The notes beneath the pieces are model-generated. The model saw nothing but the letters and a program-made list of their open reading frames with translations. It was not told the origin of the DNA and made no database searches. The translations under genes were made by a program, and so were the position numbers. Of a DNA stretch of 15,913 nt, positions 1 to 8,108 are shown in pieces (the first letter of the stretch is position 1; every line of letters starts with the position of its first letter). The DNA comes from Alphaproteobacteria bacterium (lineage in GTDB: Bacteria > Pseudomonadota > Alphaproteobacteria > Bin95). The stretch is taken from NCBI GenBank assembly GCA_022822125.1, contig JAJECF010000094.1, positions 1 through 15,913 of the forward strand, in the 5' to 3' direction.

Positions 1-932
1 CCCATCGACATGATCTCCCGCCGCCCGACATCGAGGCCGGCGGCGAGGCGCTGGAGCACCCAGTCGAAGCCGTTCGCCTTGGGCGAGCGGGCGCAGCCCG
101 GCAGGCCGATGACCGGCACCGCCCCGATCCGCCCGAGAAGAATCAGGTTGCCGGGATCGACCGGCATGCCGAAATGCTCGACCGCGCCGCCGGCCGCCTC
201 GATGGCCGCGGGCAGCACGTCGCGCCGGTCCACGATCGCCGAGGCGCCGGCAATCAGCAGGATGTCCGGGCGTTCGTCCAAGCTCTTCCCTATCGCCCGC
301 GCCAGCGCCGCTTCCTCATGCGCGGCGCGGCGCTCGCCGGTCAGCGCGCCGCTCAGCGCCTCGACCCTCGCGCGGGTGATCTCGACCGTCTTGTCGAGCA
401 CGCTCGCCTTGACGCTGGGCAGCTCGGTCTGGATCAGCGCCACCCGCTTTGCCCTGAGCGGGTGCAGCGCCAGCAGCGGGCCCTCGATCCGCCGGACCGC
501 CTCTTCCGGCGCGGCGAAGGGGATGACCTTCACCGTCGCCACCATCTGCCGGCGTTCGACCAGGCTGTAGGGCGGCAGCGTCGCGAGCGTGATGCTCTCG
601 TCGAGCAGGTTCAGCCGGTCCACCGGCCCCGCCTCGACGGTCAGCACGCCGCGCCCGGAAGCGAACAGGTTGACGCGCCCGGTAAAGGGCGCTGCGACCT
701 CCAGCCCCTCGCCGGCCACTGCCGCCGCGACGGCCGCCGCCGCGCTGTCCTCGTCCATGTCGCCCGGCTCGAACCGCGCGGCCGTCACCTCTTCCACGCC
801 CGCCCCGGCAAGAGCGGCAAGGTCCGCCGCCGACAGCAGCCGGCCCTTGCGGAAGACCGCCCGCTCCAGCCGGACCGAATGCGCCAGCAGCGCGCCTTCG
901 GCCTCCTCGAGCGGGATCGGCCCGAATTTCAT
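1..932 (-). CDS. Molybdopterin-binding / MobA-like NTP-transferase protein, N-terminal part (C-terminus beyond left edge)
   Basis: 310 codons are visible and the frame stays open at the left edge. The visible part resembles the MoeA/MogA-type molybdopterin-binding domain that, in alphaproteobacteria, is usually fused to a C-terminal MobA/MocA-like nucleotidyltransferase. The fused protein attaches a nucleotide, probably CMP, to molybdopterin for molybdenum hydroxylases. Visible blocks typical of the family are the N-terminal KFGPIPLEEAEGALLAHS (2-19), AAPFTGRVNLFA (80-91), ASVLDKTVEITRARV (176-190), AGASAIVDRRDV (228-239), EHFGMPVDPGNL (252-263) and GLPGCARSPKANG (276-288). The ATG overlaps the stop of the upstream XdhC gene as ATGA, so translation is probably coupled. 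The nucleotidyltransferase half is assumed from the family and is not seen here. Confidence 0.88.
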   Translation of the reverse strand, partial: MKFGPIPLEEAEGALLAHSVRLERAVFRKGRLLSAADLAALAGAGVEEVTAARFEPGDMDEDSAAAAVAAAVAGEGLEVAAPFTGRVNLFASGRGVLTVEAGPVDRLNLLDESITLATLPPYSLVERRQMVATVKVIPFAAPEEAVRRIEGPLLALHPLRAKRVALIQTELPSVKASVLDKTVEITRARVEALSGALTGERRAAHEEAALARAIGKSLDERPDILLIAGASAIVDRRDVLPAAIEAAGGAVEHFGMPVDPGNLILLGRIGAVPVIGLPGCARSPKANGFDWVLQRLAAGLDVGRREIMSM

Positions 933-1606
933 CGGTAAAGCGCCTCCGTCATCTCGGCCGCGATGGCAAGCGCGATCTCGGCCGGCGCCCGTCCTCCCAG
1001 ATCGAGGCCGATGGGCGCGCGGATGCGCCCGATGGCGGCCTCGTCGAACCCGGCCTCGACCAGCCGCTCGACCCGCTTCGCATGCGTGCGCCGGCTGCCG
1101 AGCGCGCCGACATAGAACGCCTCGGAGCGGAGCGCCACATGCAGGGCGGGATCGTCCAGCTTGGGGTCGTGGGTCAAGGTCACGACGGCCGTGCGCCCGT
1201 CCACGCCCAATGCTTCGAGCGCGTCGTCGGGCCACTCGTCGCAGATCGCGACATCGGGAAACCGCTGGGCCGTCGCAAACGCGCCACGCGGATCGACGAG
1301 GGTGACATCGTAACCGAGGCCGGACGCCATCGCGATCAGCGGCTGCGAGATATGCACCGCGCCCACGACGATCAGCCGGAGCGGCGGATTGAACACCTGC
1401 ACGAACCAGCGCCCGCCTTCATGCTCGAAATCGTGGCTGCGGTTCTGCTTCAGCGCGGCCCGGACCACCTCCAGCACCGGCTCCGGCAGCGGTCCCTCGC
1501 CGTCCTCCACGACCGCATCCACGCTGCCGTCGAGCGCCGCGACGCGCGCGACCGGGCGCCGTTCGCCGCGGGCGGCGCGCAGGCGGGCGAGCGTTTCCGC
1601 CTTCAT
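929..1606 (-). CDS. XdhC-family protein, Rossmann (C-terminal) domain only
   Basis: A 225-residue cytoplasmic protein corresponding to the C-terminal Rossmann half of XdhC/CoxF-type chaperones. These bind sulfurated molybdenum cofactor and pass it to xanthine dehydrogenase or CO-dehydrogenase-type enzymes. Signature blocks are VVGAVHISQ (80-88, nucleotide-binding loop), LTHDPKLDDPAL (144-155), YVGALGSRRTHAKR (165-178) and GLDLGGRAPAEIALAI (200-215). The N-terminal XdhC/CoxI domain is missing here and is encoded by the gene immediately upstream. The ATG at 1606 overlaps that gene's stop as ATGA, and its own stop overlaps the next start in the same way. This gives a chain of probable translational coupling. 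Family assignment is firm; the client enzyme is unknown. Confidence 0.92.
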   Translation of the reverse strand: MKAETLARLRAARGERRPVARVAALDGSVDAVVEDGEGPLPEPVLEVVRAALKQNRSHDFEHEGGRWFVQVFNPPLRLIVVGAVHISQPLIAMASGLGYDVTLVDPRGAFATAQRFPDVAICDEWPDDALEALGVDGRTAVVTLTHDPKLDDPALHVALRSEAFYVGALGSRRTHAKRVERLVEAGFDEAAIGRIRAPIGLDLGGRAPAEIALAIAAEMTEALYR

Positions 1607-1938
1607 GCCAGCTTCTCGACGAACACCTCGATGGAGCCGCCGCAGGCGAGCCCGACTTCCCAGGCCTCCTCGTCGCTCACGCCGAAATCGAGCAGGCGCG
1701 GCGCGCCGTCCTCGATGGTGCGGCGGGCCTCCATCACGACCGCGCCCTCTATGCAGCCGCCCGAGACCGAGCCCTCGAAGGCGCCCGCGTCGTCCACCAC
1801 CAGCTGGCTGCCGACCGCGCGCGGCGACGACCCCCAGGTCTTGACCACCGTGGCGAGCGCGACGCCCCTGCCGGCCGCCGCCCATGCCGCCGCCCGGTCC
1901 AGGATCGCATCCGCTTCGCCTACAGCCGCATCAGCCAT
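1603..1938 (-). CDS. XdhC/CoxI-family protein, N-terminal domain only
   Basis: A 111-residue protein equal to the N-terminal XdhC/CoxI domain. Diagnostic motifs are TWGSSPRAVGSQLVV (34-48), SGGCIEG (59-65) with its conserved cysteine, and GLACGGSIEVFVE (96-108) with the second conserved cysteine. In this family the domain helps bind molybdenum cofactor for insertion into molybdenum hydroxylases. It overlaps the CoxE-like gene upstream by 19 bp, and its start is preceded by a GGAG-type Shine-Dalgarno inside that gene. The Rossmann half follows at once as a separate gene, so the two products probably act together. Splits of this kind are familiar in cox-type accessory clusters, so this is not read as a frameshift. 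Confidence 0.92.
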   Translation of the reverse strand: MADAAVGEADAILDRAAAWAAAGRGVALATVVKTWGSSPRAVGSQLVVDDAGAFEGSVSGGCIEGAVVMEARRTIEDGAPRLLDFGVSDEEAWEVGLACGGSIEVFVEKLA

Positions 1939-3125
1939 TCGCTCACTCCCTCCTGCCGGCGGGCCGGCTCGCGCCCGAGCGCGGCCGCCAGGTCCGCAAG
2001 ACTATCCAGATTGTGCGCCGGGCGGAATTCGTCAACATGCGGCATCAGCGCCGCCGCGCCGCGCGTCTTCGGCTCATAGGCGTCGTAGCGCAGCAGCGGG
2101 TTGAGCCAGACCAGCCGGCGGCAGGACTTGTGCAGGCGCTCGACCTCGACCGCCAGCCCCTCGCCGGAGTCGCGGTCGAGCCCGTCGCTGATGAGCAGCA
2201 CCACAGCGCCCTGCCCCAGCACGCGGCGCGACCAGAGGCGGTTGAAGCTCCTGAGCGAGGCGCCGATGCGGGTGCCGCCGGACCAGTCCTCGACCGCCTC
2301 CGCCACGCCCGCAAGCGCCGTGTCCACATCCTTCTGCCGAAGCTGGCGGGTGACATTGGTCAGCCGCGTGCCGAACAGGAAGCAATGCACCCGGTCGCGG
2401 TCATTGGTGACGGCGTGCATGAAGTGCAGCAGCATCCGGGAATAGCGCGCCATCGACCCTGATATGTCGCAGATCACCACCAGCGGCGGCGGCCGCCTGA
2501 GCCGGCGCCGCCGCCGGAGCGCCACGAAGTCGCCGCCCGTGCGCATCGCGCCCCTGAGCGTCGCCCGCAGGTCCGGCCGCCGCCCCCTCGGATGCAGCCG
2601 GAAGCGCCGCGCGGGCACGGGCCGGAGCGGCAGGCGCATCTTCGCCATGGCGCGCTTCGCGGCCTCCTGCTCGGCCAGCGACATGGTCTCGAAATCCATC
2701 GCGCGCAGCACTTCCCGGTCCGACCAGGTGAGCTCGGCGCGGATTTCGACCTCCTCGTCGCCCTCCCGCTCGCGAAGCCCGGCGTCTTGGGGCGTCAGCG
2801 CTTCGGCCAGACGCCGCGCCAGCGGCTCGGAGTCCTCCTGGCCGGTATCGACGCTGGAGGTCGGGATCACCAGCGACATCATCCGCTCCAGCAGGCGGGG
2901 ATTGCGCCAGAAGACATGGAACGCCTGGTCGAACAGTTCGCGCTGGCCGCGCCGGTTCACCAGCGCCGCATGGAGCGCCCAGTAGAATTGCGCCCGGTCG
3001 GCCATATCGACCGCCGAGACCGCCTCGATGGCCTTCAGCACCTGGTCCGGGCCGACCGGCAGGCCGGCGGTGCGCAGCACCCGGCCGAAATGCATGATGT
3101 TCTCGGGCAGCCGCCCGCCGTTCAT
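1920..3125 (-). CDS. coxE: CoxE-type VWA-domain protein (molybdenum hydroxylase maturation)
   Basis: A 401-residue protein with a helical N-terminal part (about 1-200) and a von Willebrand A domain (about 213-385). The metal-ion-dependent adhesion site is intact: DISGS at 220-224, the threonine in SGGTRIG (282-288) and the aspartate in LISDGLD (311-317). CoxE partners the AAA+ ATPase CoxD. In the CO dehydrogenase system of Oligotropha the pair is implicated in building the copper/sulfur-modified molybdenum centre; elsewhere it serves related hydroxylases. The ATG at 3125 overlaps the stop of the ATPase gene as ATGA, which fixes the start and matches the obligate CoxD-CoxE pairing. An Arg-rich stretch (204-212) sits just before the VWA domain. 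Which hydroxylase it serves cannot be told from the window. Confidence 0.92.
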   Translation of the reverse strand: MNGGRLPENIMHFGRVLRTAGLPVGPDQVLKAIEAVSAVDMADRAQFYWALHAALVNRRGQRELFDQAFHVFWRNPRLLERMMSLVIPTSSVDTGQEDSEPLARRLAEALTPQDAGLREREGDEEVEIRAELTWSDREVLRAMDFETMSLAEQEAAKRAMAKMRLPLRPVPARRFRLHPRGRRPDLRATLRGAMRTGGDFVALRRRRRLRRPPPLVVICDISGSMARYSRMLLHFMHAVTNDRDRVHCFLFGTRLTNVTRQLRQKDVDTALAGVAEAVEDWSGGTRIGASLRSFNRLWSRRVLGQGAVVLLISDGLDRDSGEGLAVEVERLHKSCRRLVWLNPLLRYDAYEPKTRGAAALMPHVDEFRPAHNLDSLADLAAALGREPARRQEGVSEWLMRL

Positions 3126-4051
3126 GCCGCCCCCGCCGCCGCGAGTTCGGCCCGCACCTCGTTCAGTATGCGCTCGGCCTCGCTGCCCTGCAGGCGCGCG
3201 ATGTCGTCCTGGTATTTGAGCAGCACGCCCAGCGTGTCGTTCACCATCGCCGGGTCGAGCGCGACGGCGTCCAGCTGCATCAGCGCATGCACCCAGTCGA
3301 TGGTCTCGGCGATGCCGGGCAGCTTGAACAGGTCGAGCTCGCGCACCTTCTGCACATAGCCCACGACCTGGCGCGACAGCGCCTCGGGGGCAGTCGGCGC
3401 CTTGCGGCCGAGGATGTCGAGCTCGCGCGCGGCGTCGGGATAGCCGACCCAGTGGTAGAAGCAGCGCCGCTTGAGCGCATCGTGGATTTCGCGCGTGCGG
3501 TTGGAGGTGATAACGACGGCCGGCGGGACCGCCGCCTGGATCGGGCCGATCTCCGGCACCGTCACCTGGAAGTCGGAGAGCACCTCCAGCAGATAGGCCT
3601 CGAAGGGCTCGTCCGTGCGGTCGAGCTCGTCGATCAGCAGCACGGGCGGCCCGTCCTCTCCGCCCCTGAGCGCCTGCAGCAGCGGCCGCTCGATCAGGAA
3701 TTCCGGCCCGAACAGGTCCCGCCCGAGGCGCTCGCGATCGGCCCCGCCCGACGCTTCGGCCAGCCTGATCTCGATCATCTGCCGGGCGTAGTTCCACTCA
3801 TAGACGGCGGACGCCACATCCAGGCCTTCATAGCATTGCAGGCGGATGAGCCGGCGGCCGAGCACCTCCGCCAGCACCTTGGCGATCTCCGTCTTGCCGG
3901 TGCCCGCCTCGCCTTCGAGGAAGAGCGGCCTGCCGAGCTTCAGCGACAGGAACACGGCCGTTGCAAGCGCCGTGTCCGACACATAGTCGCCGGCTTCGAG
4001 GAGTTCGCCGGTCTCGGCGACCGAGCGGGGCAAGGCCCTTCCGGTTTGCAT
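3122..4051 (-). CDS. coxD: CoxD-type MoxR-family AAA+ ATPase
   Basis: A 309-residue AAA+ ATPase of the MoxR/CoxD branch. Walker A is GEAGTGKT (47-54), Walker B is VLLIDELDR (137-145), the sensor-1 region is ITSNRTRE (181-188) and an arginine-finger region is KRRCFYHW (194-201). CoxD-like proteins act with a VWA partner as a chaperone that remodels an apo-molybdenum hydroxylase so its metal centre can be completed. The gene lies only 15 bp after purH on the same strand and overlaps coxE by 4 bp. I see no strong Shine-Dalgarno before the ATG, so ribosomes arriving from purH may matter. It could in principle be a generic MoxR protein, but the adjacent VWA, XdhC and molybdopterin-binding genes favour the cox-type role. 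Confidence 0.93.
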   Translation of the reverse strand: MQTGRALPRSVAETGELLEAGDYVSDTALATAVFLSLKLGRPLFLEGEAGTGKTEIAKVLAEVLGRRLIRLQCYEGLDVASAVYEWNYARQMIEIRLAEASGGADRERLGRDLFGPEFLIERPLLQALRGGEDGPPVLLIDELDRTDEPFEAYLLEVLSDFQVTVPEIGPIQAAVPPAVVITSNRTREIHDALKRRCFYHWVGYPDAARELDILGRKAPTAPEALSRQVVGYVQKVRELDLFKLPGIAETIDWVHALMQLDAVALDPAMVNDTLGVLLKYQDDIARLQGSEAERILNEVRAELAAAGAA

Positions 4052-4066
4052 GGGGCAGGGGTCCCG

Positions 4067-5629
4067 TCAGTGGCGGAAATGGCGCATCCCGGTGAATACC
4101 ATGGCGAGGCCGTGCTCGTCGGCCGCCCGGATCACCTCCTCGTCGCGCACCGAGCCGCCCGGCTGCACGACGGCGGTGGCGCCTGCCTCCGCAGCGGCCA
4201 GCAGCCCGTCGGCGAAGGGGAAGAAGGCGTCCGACGCCACCACCGAGCCGACGGTCGCCGGCTCGCCGCCGCCGGCCGCGTCCACGGCCTTGCGCGCGGC
4301 GATGCGGGCGCTGTCCACCCGGCTCATCTGCCCGGCGCCCACGCCCACCGTCGCCCCGTCCTTCACATAGACGATGGCGTTGGACTTCACATGCTTGCAG
4401 ACGGTGAACGCCACCCTCAGGTCCGCCATCTCGGCTGCGCCCGGCGCGCGCTTCGTAACGGTCCGGAACGCCTCCGCGCGGCCGTTGTCCCGGCCCTGGA
4501 GCAGGAACCCGCCGGAAAGCGAGCGGAAGGTCATGGCCGGCGCGAGCGGGTCCGGCACCGCCCCTGTCAGCAGCAGTCTCAGATTCGTCCTGCCGGCCAG
4601 CTTCTCGCGGGCCTCTTCGTCTGCTCCGGGCGCGATCACGGCTTCGAGGAAGAGGCCGGCCAGCCGCTCCGCCAGCGCGCGATCGAGCGGGCGGTTGACG
4701 GCGACGATGCCGCCGAAGGCGCTGACGGGATCGCAGGCCAGCGCCCGGTCCCATGCCTCGCACAGACCGTCCGCAACAGCCGCGCCGCAGGGATTGGCGT
4801 GCTTGACGATGACGACCGCCGGGCGCTCGAACTCGCCCGCGAGCTCGAAGGCTGCATCCACGTCGTTCAGGTTGTTGTAGCTGAGCTCCCTGCCCTGCAC
4901 CTGTTCGGCGGTGGCCACGCCCGGCCGGGCGCTGCCATCGGTGTAGAACGCCGCCGACTGATGCGGGTTCTCGCCGTAGCGCAAGGTCTGGCGGCGCACC
5001 CCCGCGAGCGACATGCGCGGCGGGAAAGCCTCGCCGGTCCGCCCGGCGAACCAGGTGGAGACGGCCGCGTCATAGGCGGCGGTGTGGCCGTAAGCCTCGG
5101 CGGCGAGCCGGCGGCGCAGCGCGAGCGGCGTCGCGCCGTCGGTCTCCATCTCGGCGCGGATGTCGTCCAGATGCTCCGGGGCCGTGGCGACCGCGACGAA
5201 GCGGTGGTTCTTGGCGGCCGCCCGGATCAATGCCGGCCCGCCTATGTCGATATTCTCGATGCAGGCCTCTTCGTCCGCGCCGGCGGCCACCGTCTCCGCG
5301 AACGGGTAGAGGTTGACCACCAGCAAGTCGATGGGCCGGATGCCGTGCGCGTCCATGGCCTCCACATGGGCCGGGTCGTCGCGCAACCCCAGCAGCCCGC
5401 CATGCAGCGCCGGATGCAGGGTCTTGACCCGCCCGTCCAGCATTTCCGGAAAGCCCGTCCGCTCCGAGACCTCCACGACCGGAACTCCCGCAGCGCCCAA
5501 TTGCCGGGCCGTCCCGCCGGTCGAGAGGATTTCGATGCCGCGCGCCGCCAGAAAACGCCCGAACGCCTCCAGCCCCGTCTTGTCGGACACGGAGATCAGG
5601 GCGCGGCGAACGGCTATGCGGTCGGTCAA
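4067..5629 (-). CDS. purH: Bifunctional AICAR formyltransferase / IMP cyclohydrolase PurH
   Basis: A 520-residue enzyme, of usual length, catalysing the last two steps of de novo purine synthesis: formylation of AICAR with 10-formyl-tetrahydrofolate, then ring closure to IMP. The N-terminal MGS-like cyclohydrolase domain carries SVSDKTG (13-19), STGGTA (36-41), DGRVKTLHP (65-73) and NLYPF (106-110). The C-terminal transformylase domain has RYGENPHQ (217-224), the catalytic Lys-His of KHANPCG (276-282) and [11 protein letters not shown]. The start is TTG: a stop lies ten codons upstream in frame, no ATG lies between, GGAGGG is 7 nt before the TTG, and the N-terminus aligns with other PurH proteins. 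Placement directly ahead of molybdenum-hydroxylase accessory genes is unusual. Confidence 0.97.
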   Translation of the reverse strand: MTDRIAVRRALISVSDKTGLEAFGRFLAARGIEILSTGGTARQLGAAGVPVVEVSERTGFPEMLDGRVKTLHPALHGGLLGLRDDPAHVEAMDAHGIRPIDLLVVNLYPFAETVAAGADEEACIENIDIGGPALIRAAAKNHRFVAVATAPEHLDDIRAEMETDGATPLALRRRLAAEAYGHTAAYDAAVSTWFAGRTGEAFPPRMSLAGVRRQTLRYGENPHQSAAFYTDGSARPGVATAEQVQGRELSYNNLNDVDAAFELAGEFERPAVVIVKHANPCGAAVADGLCEAWDRALACDPVSAFGGIVAVNRPLDRALAERLAGLFLEAVIAPGADEEAREKLAGRTNLRLLLTGAVPDPLAPAMTFRSLSGGFLLQGRDNGRAEAFRTVTKRAPGAAEMADLRVAFTVCKHVKSNAIVYVKDGATVGVGAGQMSRVDSARIAARKAVDAAGGGEPATVGSVVASDAFFPFADGLLAAAEAGATAVVQPGGSVRDEEVIRAADEHGLAMVFTGMRHFRH

Positions 5630-5636
5630 GGAGCGG

Positions 5637-5642
5637 CCCTCC
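5637..5642 (-). promoter_or_regulatory. Shine-Dalgarno deciding the TTG start of purH
   Basis: GGAGGG on the minus strand ends 7 nt before the TTG at 5629. With the in-frame stop ten codons upstream and no other initiator between, it makes TTG the best start for purH. Confidence 0.7.
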
Positions 5643-5661
5643 GGCTTCGCGCTTTACCGCC

Positions 5662-5690
5662 CCGATAGCATCCGCTCGCGCCGCCGTCAC
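5662..5690 (-). promoter_or_regulatory. Possible sigma-70-type promoter for purH
   Basis: On the minus strand GTGACG (5685-5690) and TATCGG (5662-5667) are separated by 17 bp. Each matches only part of the TTGACA/TATAAT consensus. If used, transcription would begin around 5655, giving a leader of roughly 25 nt that contains the purH Shine-Dalgarno. Read-through from the hydrolase gene upstream is equally possible, since I see no terminator in the 85-bp gap. Confidence 0.3.
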
Positions 5691-5714
5691 GCAGCGGCGA
5701 TGTCGCGCCCGCCT

Positions 5715-6365
5715 CTACCGGCCGGCACACCGCGCCATGAACGCCAGCCCGGCCTGCATGCCGGCCGGGTCTATGCCGTGGCCGAGGCCCGGCCGGCCGT
5801 GCGTTTCGACCGCGAAACCGGCCCGCTCCAGCGCCCCCGCCGCTTCGGCCATGGAGGAATAGGGCACCAGTTCGTCCATCTCGCCGTGGATGAGCGCCAC
5901 CGGCGGCCGGCTCTGCGCCTCTTCCTCCAGAAGCTCCGGCGCCAGCAGACGCCCGGAATAGCCGAGAATGCCCGCCAGCGGCTCCGCGCGCCGGGGCCCG
6001 GCATGCAGGGCCAGCATCGTGCCCTGGCTGAAGCCGGCCAGCGTGAGCGCCGAAGGCGGCAGCCCGGTTTCCGCCAGCAGGTCGTCGATGAAGGCGTCCA
6101 CCATCGCCGAGGCCGCACGCAGGCCGGCCAGCCGCAAGGCATCGTCGCGCCCGTAAATGCCGAACCACTGGCGGCCGAAGGGCGCGCCCTCGCAGGGAAA
6201 GGGCGCATGCGGCGACACGAACAGCGCCTCCGGCATAGCCGGCGCCCAGGCGGGCGCAAGGCCGATCAGGTCGTCGCCATCGGCGCCGTAGCCATGCAGC
6301 AGCAGCACGATGCGGGCAGGCGCTGCGCCCGTTGCGGGCGAATGTCGGGGGCCGTCGAGTTTCAT
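5715..6365 (-). CDS. Alpha/beta hydrolase, phospholipase/carboxylesterase type
   Basis: A 216-residue cytoplasmic alpha/beta hydrolase of the phospholipase/carboxylesterase (acyl-thioesterase-like) group. The catalytic triad is visible: Ser113 in GFSQG (111-115), Asp164 in HGEMDELVP (160-168) and His196 in GLGHGID (193-199). The oxyanion strand is LLLHGYG (21-27). Family members cleave ester bonds in small acyl esters, and the substrate cannot be told here. It lies 85 bp upstream of purH on the same strand and diverges from gluQ across 43 bp. The ATG at 6365 has no Shine-Dalgarno before it; see the note on possible leaderless transcription. Confidence 0.88.
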   Translation of the reverse strand: MKLDGPRHSPATGAAPARIVLLLHGYGADGDDLIGLAPAWAPAMPEALFVSPHAPFPCEGAPFGRQWFGIYGRDDALRLAGLRAASAMVDAFIDDLLAETGLPPSALTLAGFSQGTMLALHAGPRRAEPLAGILGYSGRLLAPELLEEEAQSRPPVALIHGEMDELVPYSSMAEAAGALERAGFAVETHGRPGLGHGIDPAGMQAGLAFMARCAGR

Positions 6366-6408
6366 GCCGTTGACGGCTAACCCAAAGCCGGGCTTTTGTC
6401 ACCTTTCC
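6366..6408. promoter_or_regulatory. Compact divergent promoter region between the hydrolase and gluQ
   Basis: This 43-bp gap must hold both promoters if neither lies inside a gene. For gluQ, TTGACG at 6370-6375 is followed after 17 bp by a weak CTTTTG (6393-6398). For the hydrolase, on minus, GTGACA (6397-6402) is followed after 17 bp by TAGCCG (6374-6379). Both predicted start points fall within a few bases of the ATGs, and neither ATG has a Shine-Dalgarno. A palindrome, AAAGCC-G-GGCTTT (6384-6396), and a smaller dyad, GCCGT-TG-ACGGC (6366-6377), lie between. The sequences are seen; promoter function is inferred. Confidence 0.4.
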
Positions 6409-7167
6409 ATGCAAACGATCACCCGCTTCGCCCCGAGCCCGACGGGCAGGCTGCATCTCGGCCACGCCTATGCGGCGCTATTCGCTGCCGACAGGGCCGC
6501 GCGGGCGGGCGGACGCTTCCTGGTCCGGATCGAGGACATCGACCGCAGCCGCTGCCGTCCCGAATTCGAAGCCGGTATCCTGGAGGACCTCGCCTGGCTC
6601 GGCCTCGAATGGGAAGAGCCGGTGCGCCGCCAGTCGGACCATATGGACGACTACGCCCGCGCCCTCGCGTCACTCGAAGAGCGCAGACTGATCTATCCCT
6701 GCTTCTGCACCCGCAGGGAGATCGAGGCGGCGGCGACGGCGCCTCACGGCCCCGAAGGCCCGCCCTATCCCGGCACATGCCGGGCGCTGACCGCGGCCGA
6801 GAGCGAGGCGCGCATGGCGCGGGGCGACGCCTATGCGCTCCGGCTGACCGAGGACGATACCGTGGTCGCGCGCAAGGACATCCGCACGAGCTACCACCTC
6901 GCCGTCGTGGTGGACGACGCGCTGCAGGGCGTGACGCTGGTGACGCGCGGCGCGGACCTGGCCTTCGCCGTGCCGATCCAGAACCGCCTGCAGAGGCTTC
7001 TGGGCCTGCCCGCGCCCGACTATGAGCACCACCCGCTATTGACCGACGAAGCCGGCCGCCGCCTCGCCAAGCGCGACCGGGCGCTGACATTACAGAGCCT
7101 GCGCGAAGCGGGCGTATCCCCCGCCGAGGTGCGGGCGCGCATCGAGCGGATGGGCGGAACCTTCTGA
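6409..7167 (+). CDS. gluQ: Glutamyl-Q tRNA(Asp) synthetase
   Basis: A 252-residue paralogue of glutamyl-tRNA synthetase that lacks the anticodon-binding domain. This family attaches glutamate to the queuosine base in the anticodon of tRNA(Asp). The HIGH-type block is FAPSPTGRLHLGH (7-19). A zinc site is present as Cys98, Cys100, Tyr120 and Cys124 (PCFC and YPGTC), the pattern of E. coli YadB/GluQ. The KMSKS counterpart is the degenerate LAKRDRA (219-225). Full-length GltX has about 470 residues, so the short length supports GluQ. The ATG at 6409 places the conserved FAPSPTG block at residue 7, as expected. It converges with the next gene, leaving 13 bp between stops and no visible terminator. 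Confidence 0.95.
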   Translation: MQTITRFAPSPTGRLHLGHAYAALFAADRAARAGGRFLVRIEDIDRSRCRPEFEAGILEDLAWLGLEWEEPVRRQSDHMDDYARALASLEERRLIYPCFCTRREIEAAATAPHGPEGPPYPGTCRALTAAESEARMARGDAYALRLTEDDTVVARKDIRTSYHLAVVVDDALQGVTLVTRGADLAFAVPIQNRLQRLLGLPAPDYEHHPLLTDEAGRRLAKRDRALTLQSLREAGVSPAEVRARIERMGGTF

Positions 7168-7180
7168 GCCGCCTACCCGG

Positions 7181-8026
7181 CTACATCACCGCCGCAAACG
7201 CTTCGAAGGACTTGCCGCCTGCCTGCACGGCGTCGAAGAGCATCGAGAAATGGTTGGCGCCGGGCGCCGTCACCCGCTGGACCGCGCAGCCGGCCGCTTC
7301 GGCGACGCCGGCATAGCCTTCGCTCTGCGCCTGCCAGCCGGCGGGCTCCTCGCCGCCGACCGAGACGACCATGGGCACGGGCCTCGCCGGCGGGTTGGCG
7401 AAGACGTTGTTGCGTGCCGCCATGGCCTCGTCGAGCCGCACTTCCTCGTTCACCGAGATGCGCCGCACGACGGGCGTCTCATATATGCCGCTCATGCAGT
7501 GGGCGCCCGCAATGCACGCCGCCGAGCCCGGGTCCGCCAGCAGCATGCCGGTCAGATGCGCGCCCGCCGAGTGCCCCCCGACGAAGAGCCGCGCCGGGTT
7601 GCAGCCCCACTCTTCGGCATGGCCGTGGACGAAGGCGAGGCAGGCGCGCATCTGCGCCACGATCTCGTCCAGCGTCACATCCGGGCAGAGCGCGTAATCG
7701 ACATTGGCGACCGTCACGCCGCGCTCGACGAAGCCGCCGACGGCGAAGCTGTGGTCCGCCTTGGAGAAGCGCCGCCAATAGCCGCCGTGAATGAACATGA
7801 ACAGCGCGCCATTGGCCCCGGATGCCGGCCGGTGCAGGTCCAGCGCCTCGCGCGGGCCGGAGCCGTAAGCGATGTCATAGCGGCCCGGCCAGGCCTCCCG
7901 CGCCGCTTCGGCCGCCGCCAGATATTCGCCGAGATGGCGTTCGACCGCCTCGTCGCCTACAGCGGCGCGGGGGTTGAAATGCGCTTCCAGAACGGCGGCG
8001 TCCGCCGATCGCCAATCGAATGTCAC
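7181..8026 (-). CDS. Alpha/beta hydrolase, kynurenine-formamidase (KynB/BNA7)-like
   Basis: A 281-residue alpha/beta hydrolase of the arylformamidase-like group, which has an HGGxW oxyanion motif. Here that is HGGYW (80-84). The nucleophile is Ser153 in GHSAG (151-155), the probable acid lies in GGEE (224-227), and His259 in GANHFSM completes the triad. Classic members hydrolyse N-formylkynurenine, but many relatives act on other amides or esters and no tryptophan-catabolic gene is adjacent. The start is GTG at 8026, with GGAGG 6 nt upstream on the minus strand. It diverges from the MetE-like gene across 82 bp, suggesting shared control. Confidence is high for the fold and group, low for the exact substrate. 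Confidence 0.82.
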   Translation of the reverse strand: MTFDWRSADAAVLEAHFNPRAAVGDEAVERHLGEYLAAAEAAREAWPGRYDIAYGSGPREALDLHRPASGANGALFMFIHGGYWRRFSKADHSFAVGGFVERGVTVANVDYALCPDVTLDEIVAQMRACLAFVHGHAEEWGCNPARLFVGGHSAGAHLTGMLLADPGSAACIAGAHCMSGIYETPVVRRISVNEEVRLDEAMAARNNVFANPPARPVPMVVSVGGEEPAGWQAQSEGYAGVAEAAGCAVQRVTAPGANHFSMLFDAVQAGGKSFEAFAAVM

Positions 8027-8108
8027 TTTGCCCCTCCCGTTCCACGCCTGTTGGCTTTACCCGCCGCCATTGTACCATGACCGTTTCCGGATACAGGGGA
8101 GGCCCGCC
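8027..8108. promoter_or_regulatory. Divergent intergenic region, formamidase-like hydrolase / MetE-like gene
   Basis: This 82-bp gap serves both flanking genes. Toward the hydrolase, TACAAT at 8069-8074 (minus) is a good -10 hexamer, but no convincing -35 lies 16-18 bp upstream. Both genes have strong Shine-Dalgarno sequences: GGGAGGGG (8031-8038, minus) and GGGGAGG (8096-8102, plus, 6 nt before ATG). I see no clear promoter for the plus strand. Confidence 0.4.

Noticed and set aside
3287..5668. A 793-codon plus-strand open frame opposite purH and coxD
   Set aside because: It is antisense to two unmistakable genes. Its translation is rich in His, Arg, Gln and Ala without a recognisable domain, as expected from the opposite strand of GC-rich coding DNA.
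5682..5699. Stem CGCCG-N8-CGGCG as a terminator after the first hydrolase
   Set aside because: Only 5 bp of stem, with an 8-nt loop and no T-run; chance occurrence is likely in DNA this GC-rich.
7168..7180. Terminator between the convergent gluQ and formamidase-like genes
   Set aside because: Only 13 bp separate the stops and no inverted repeat or T-run is visible on either strand.
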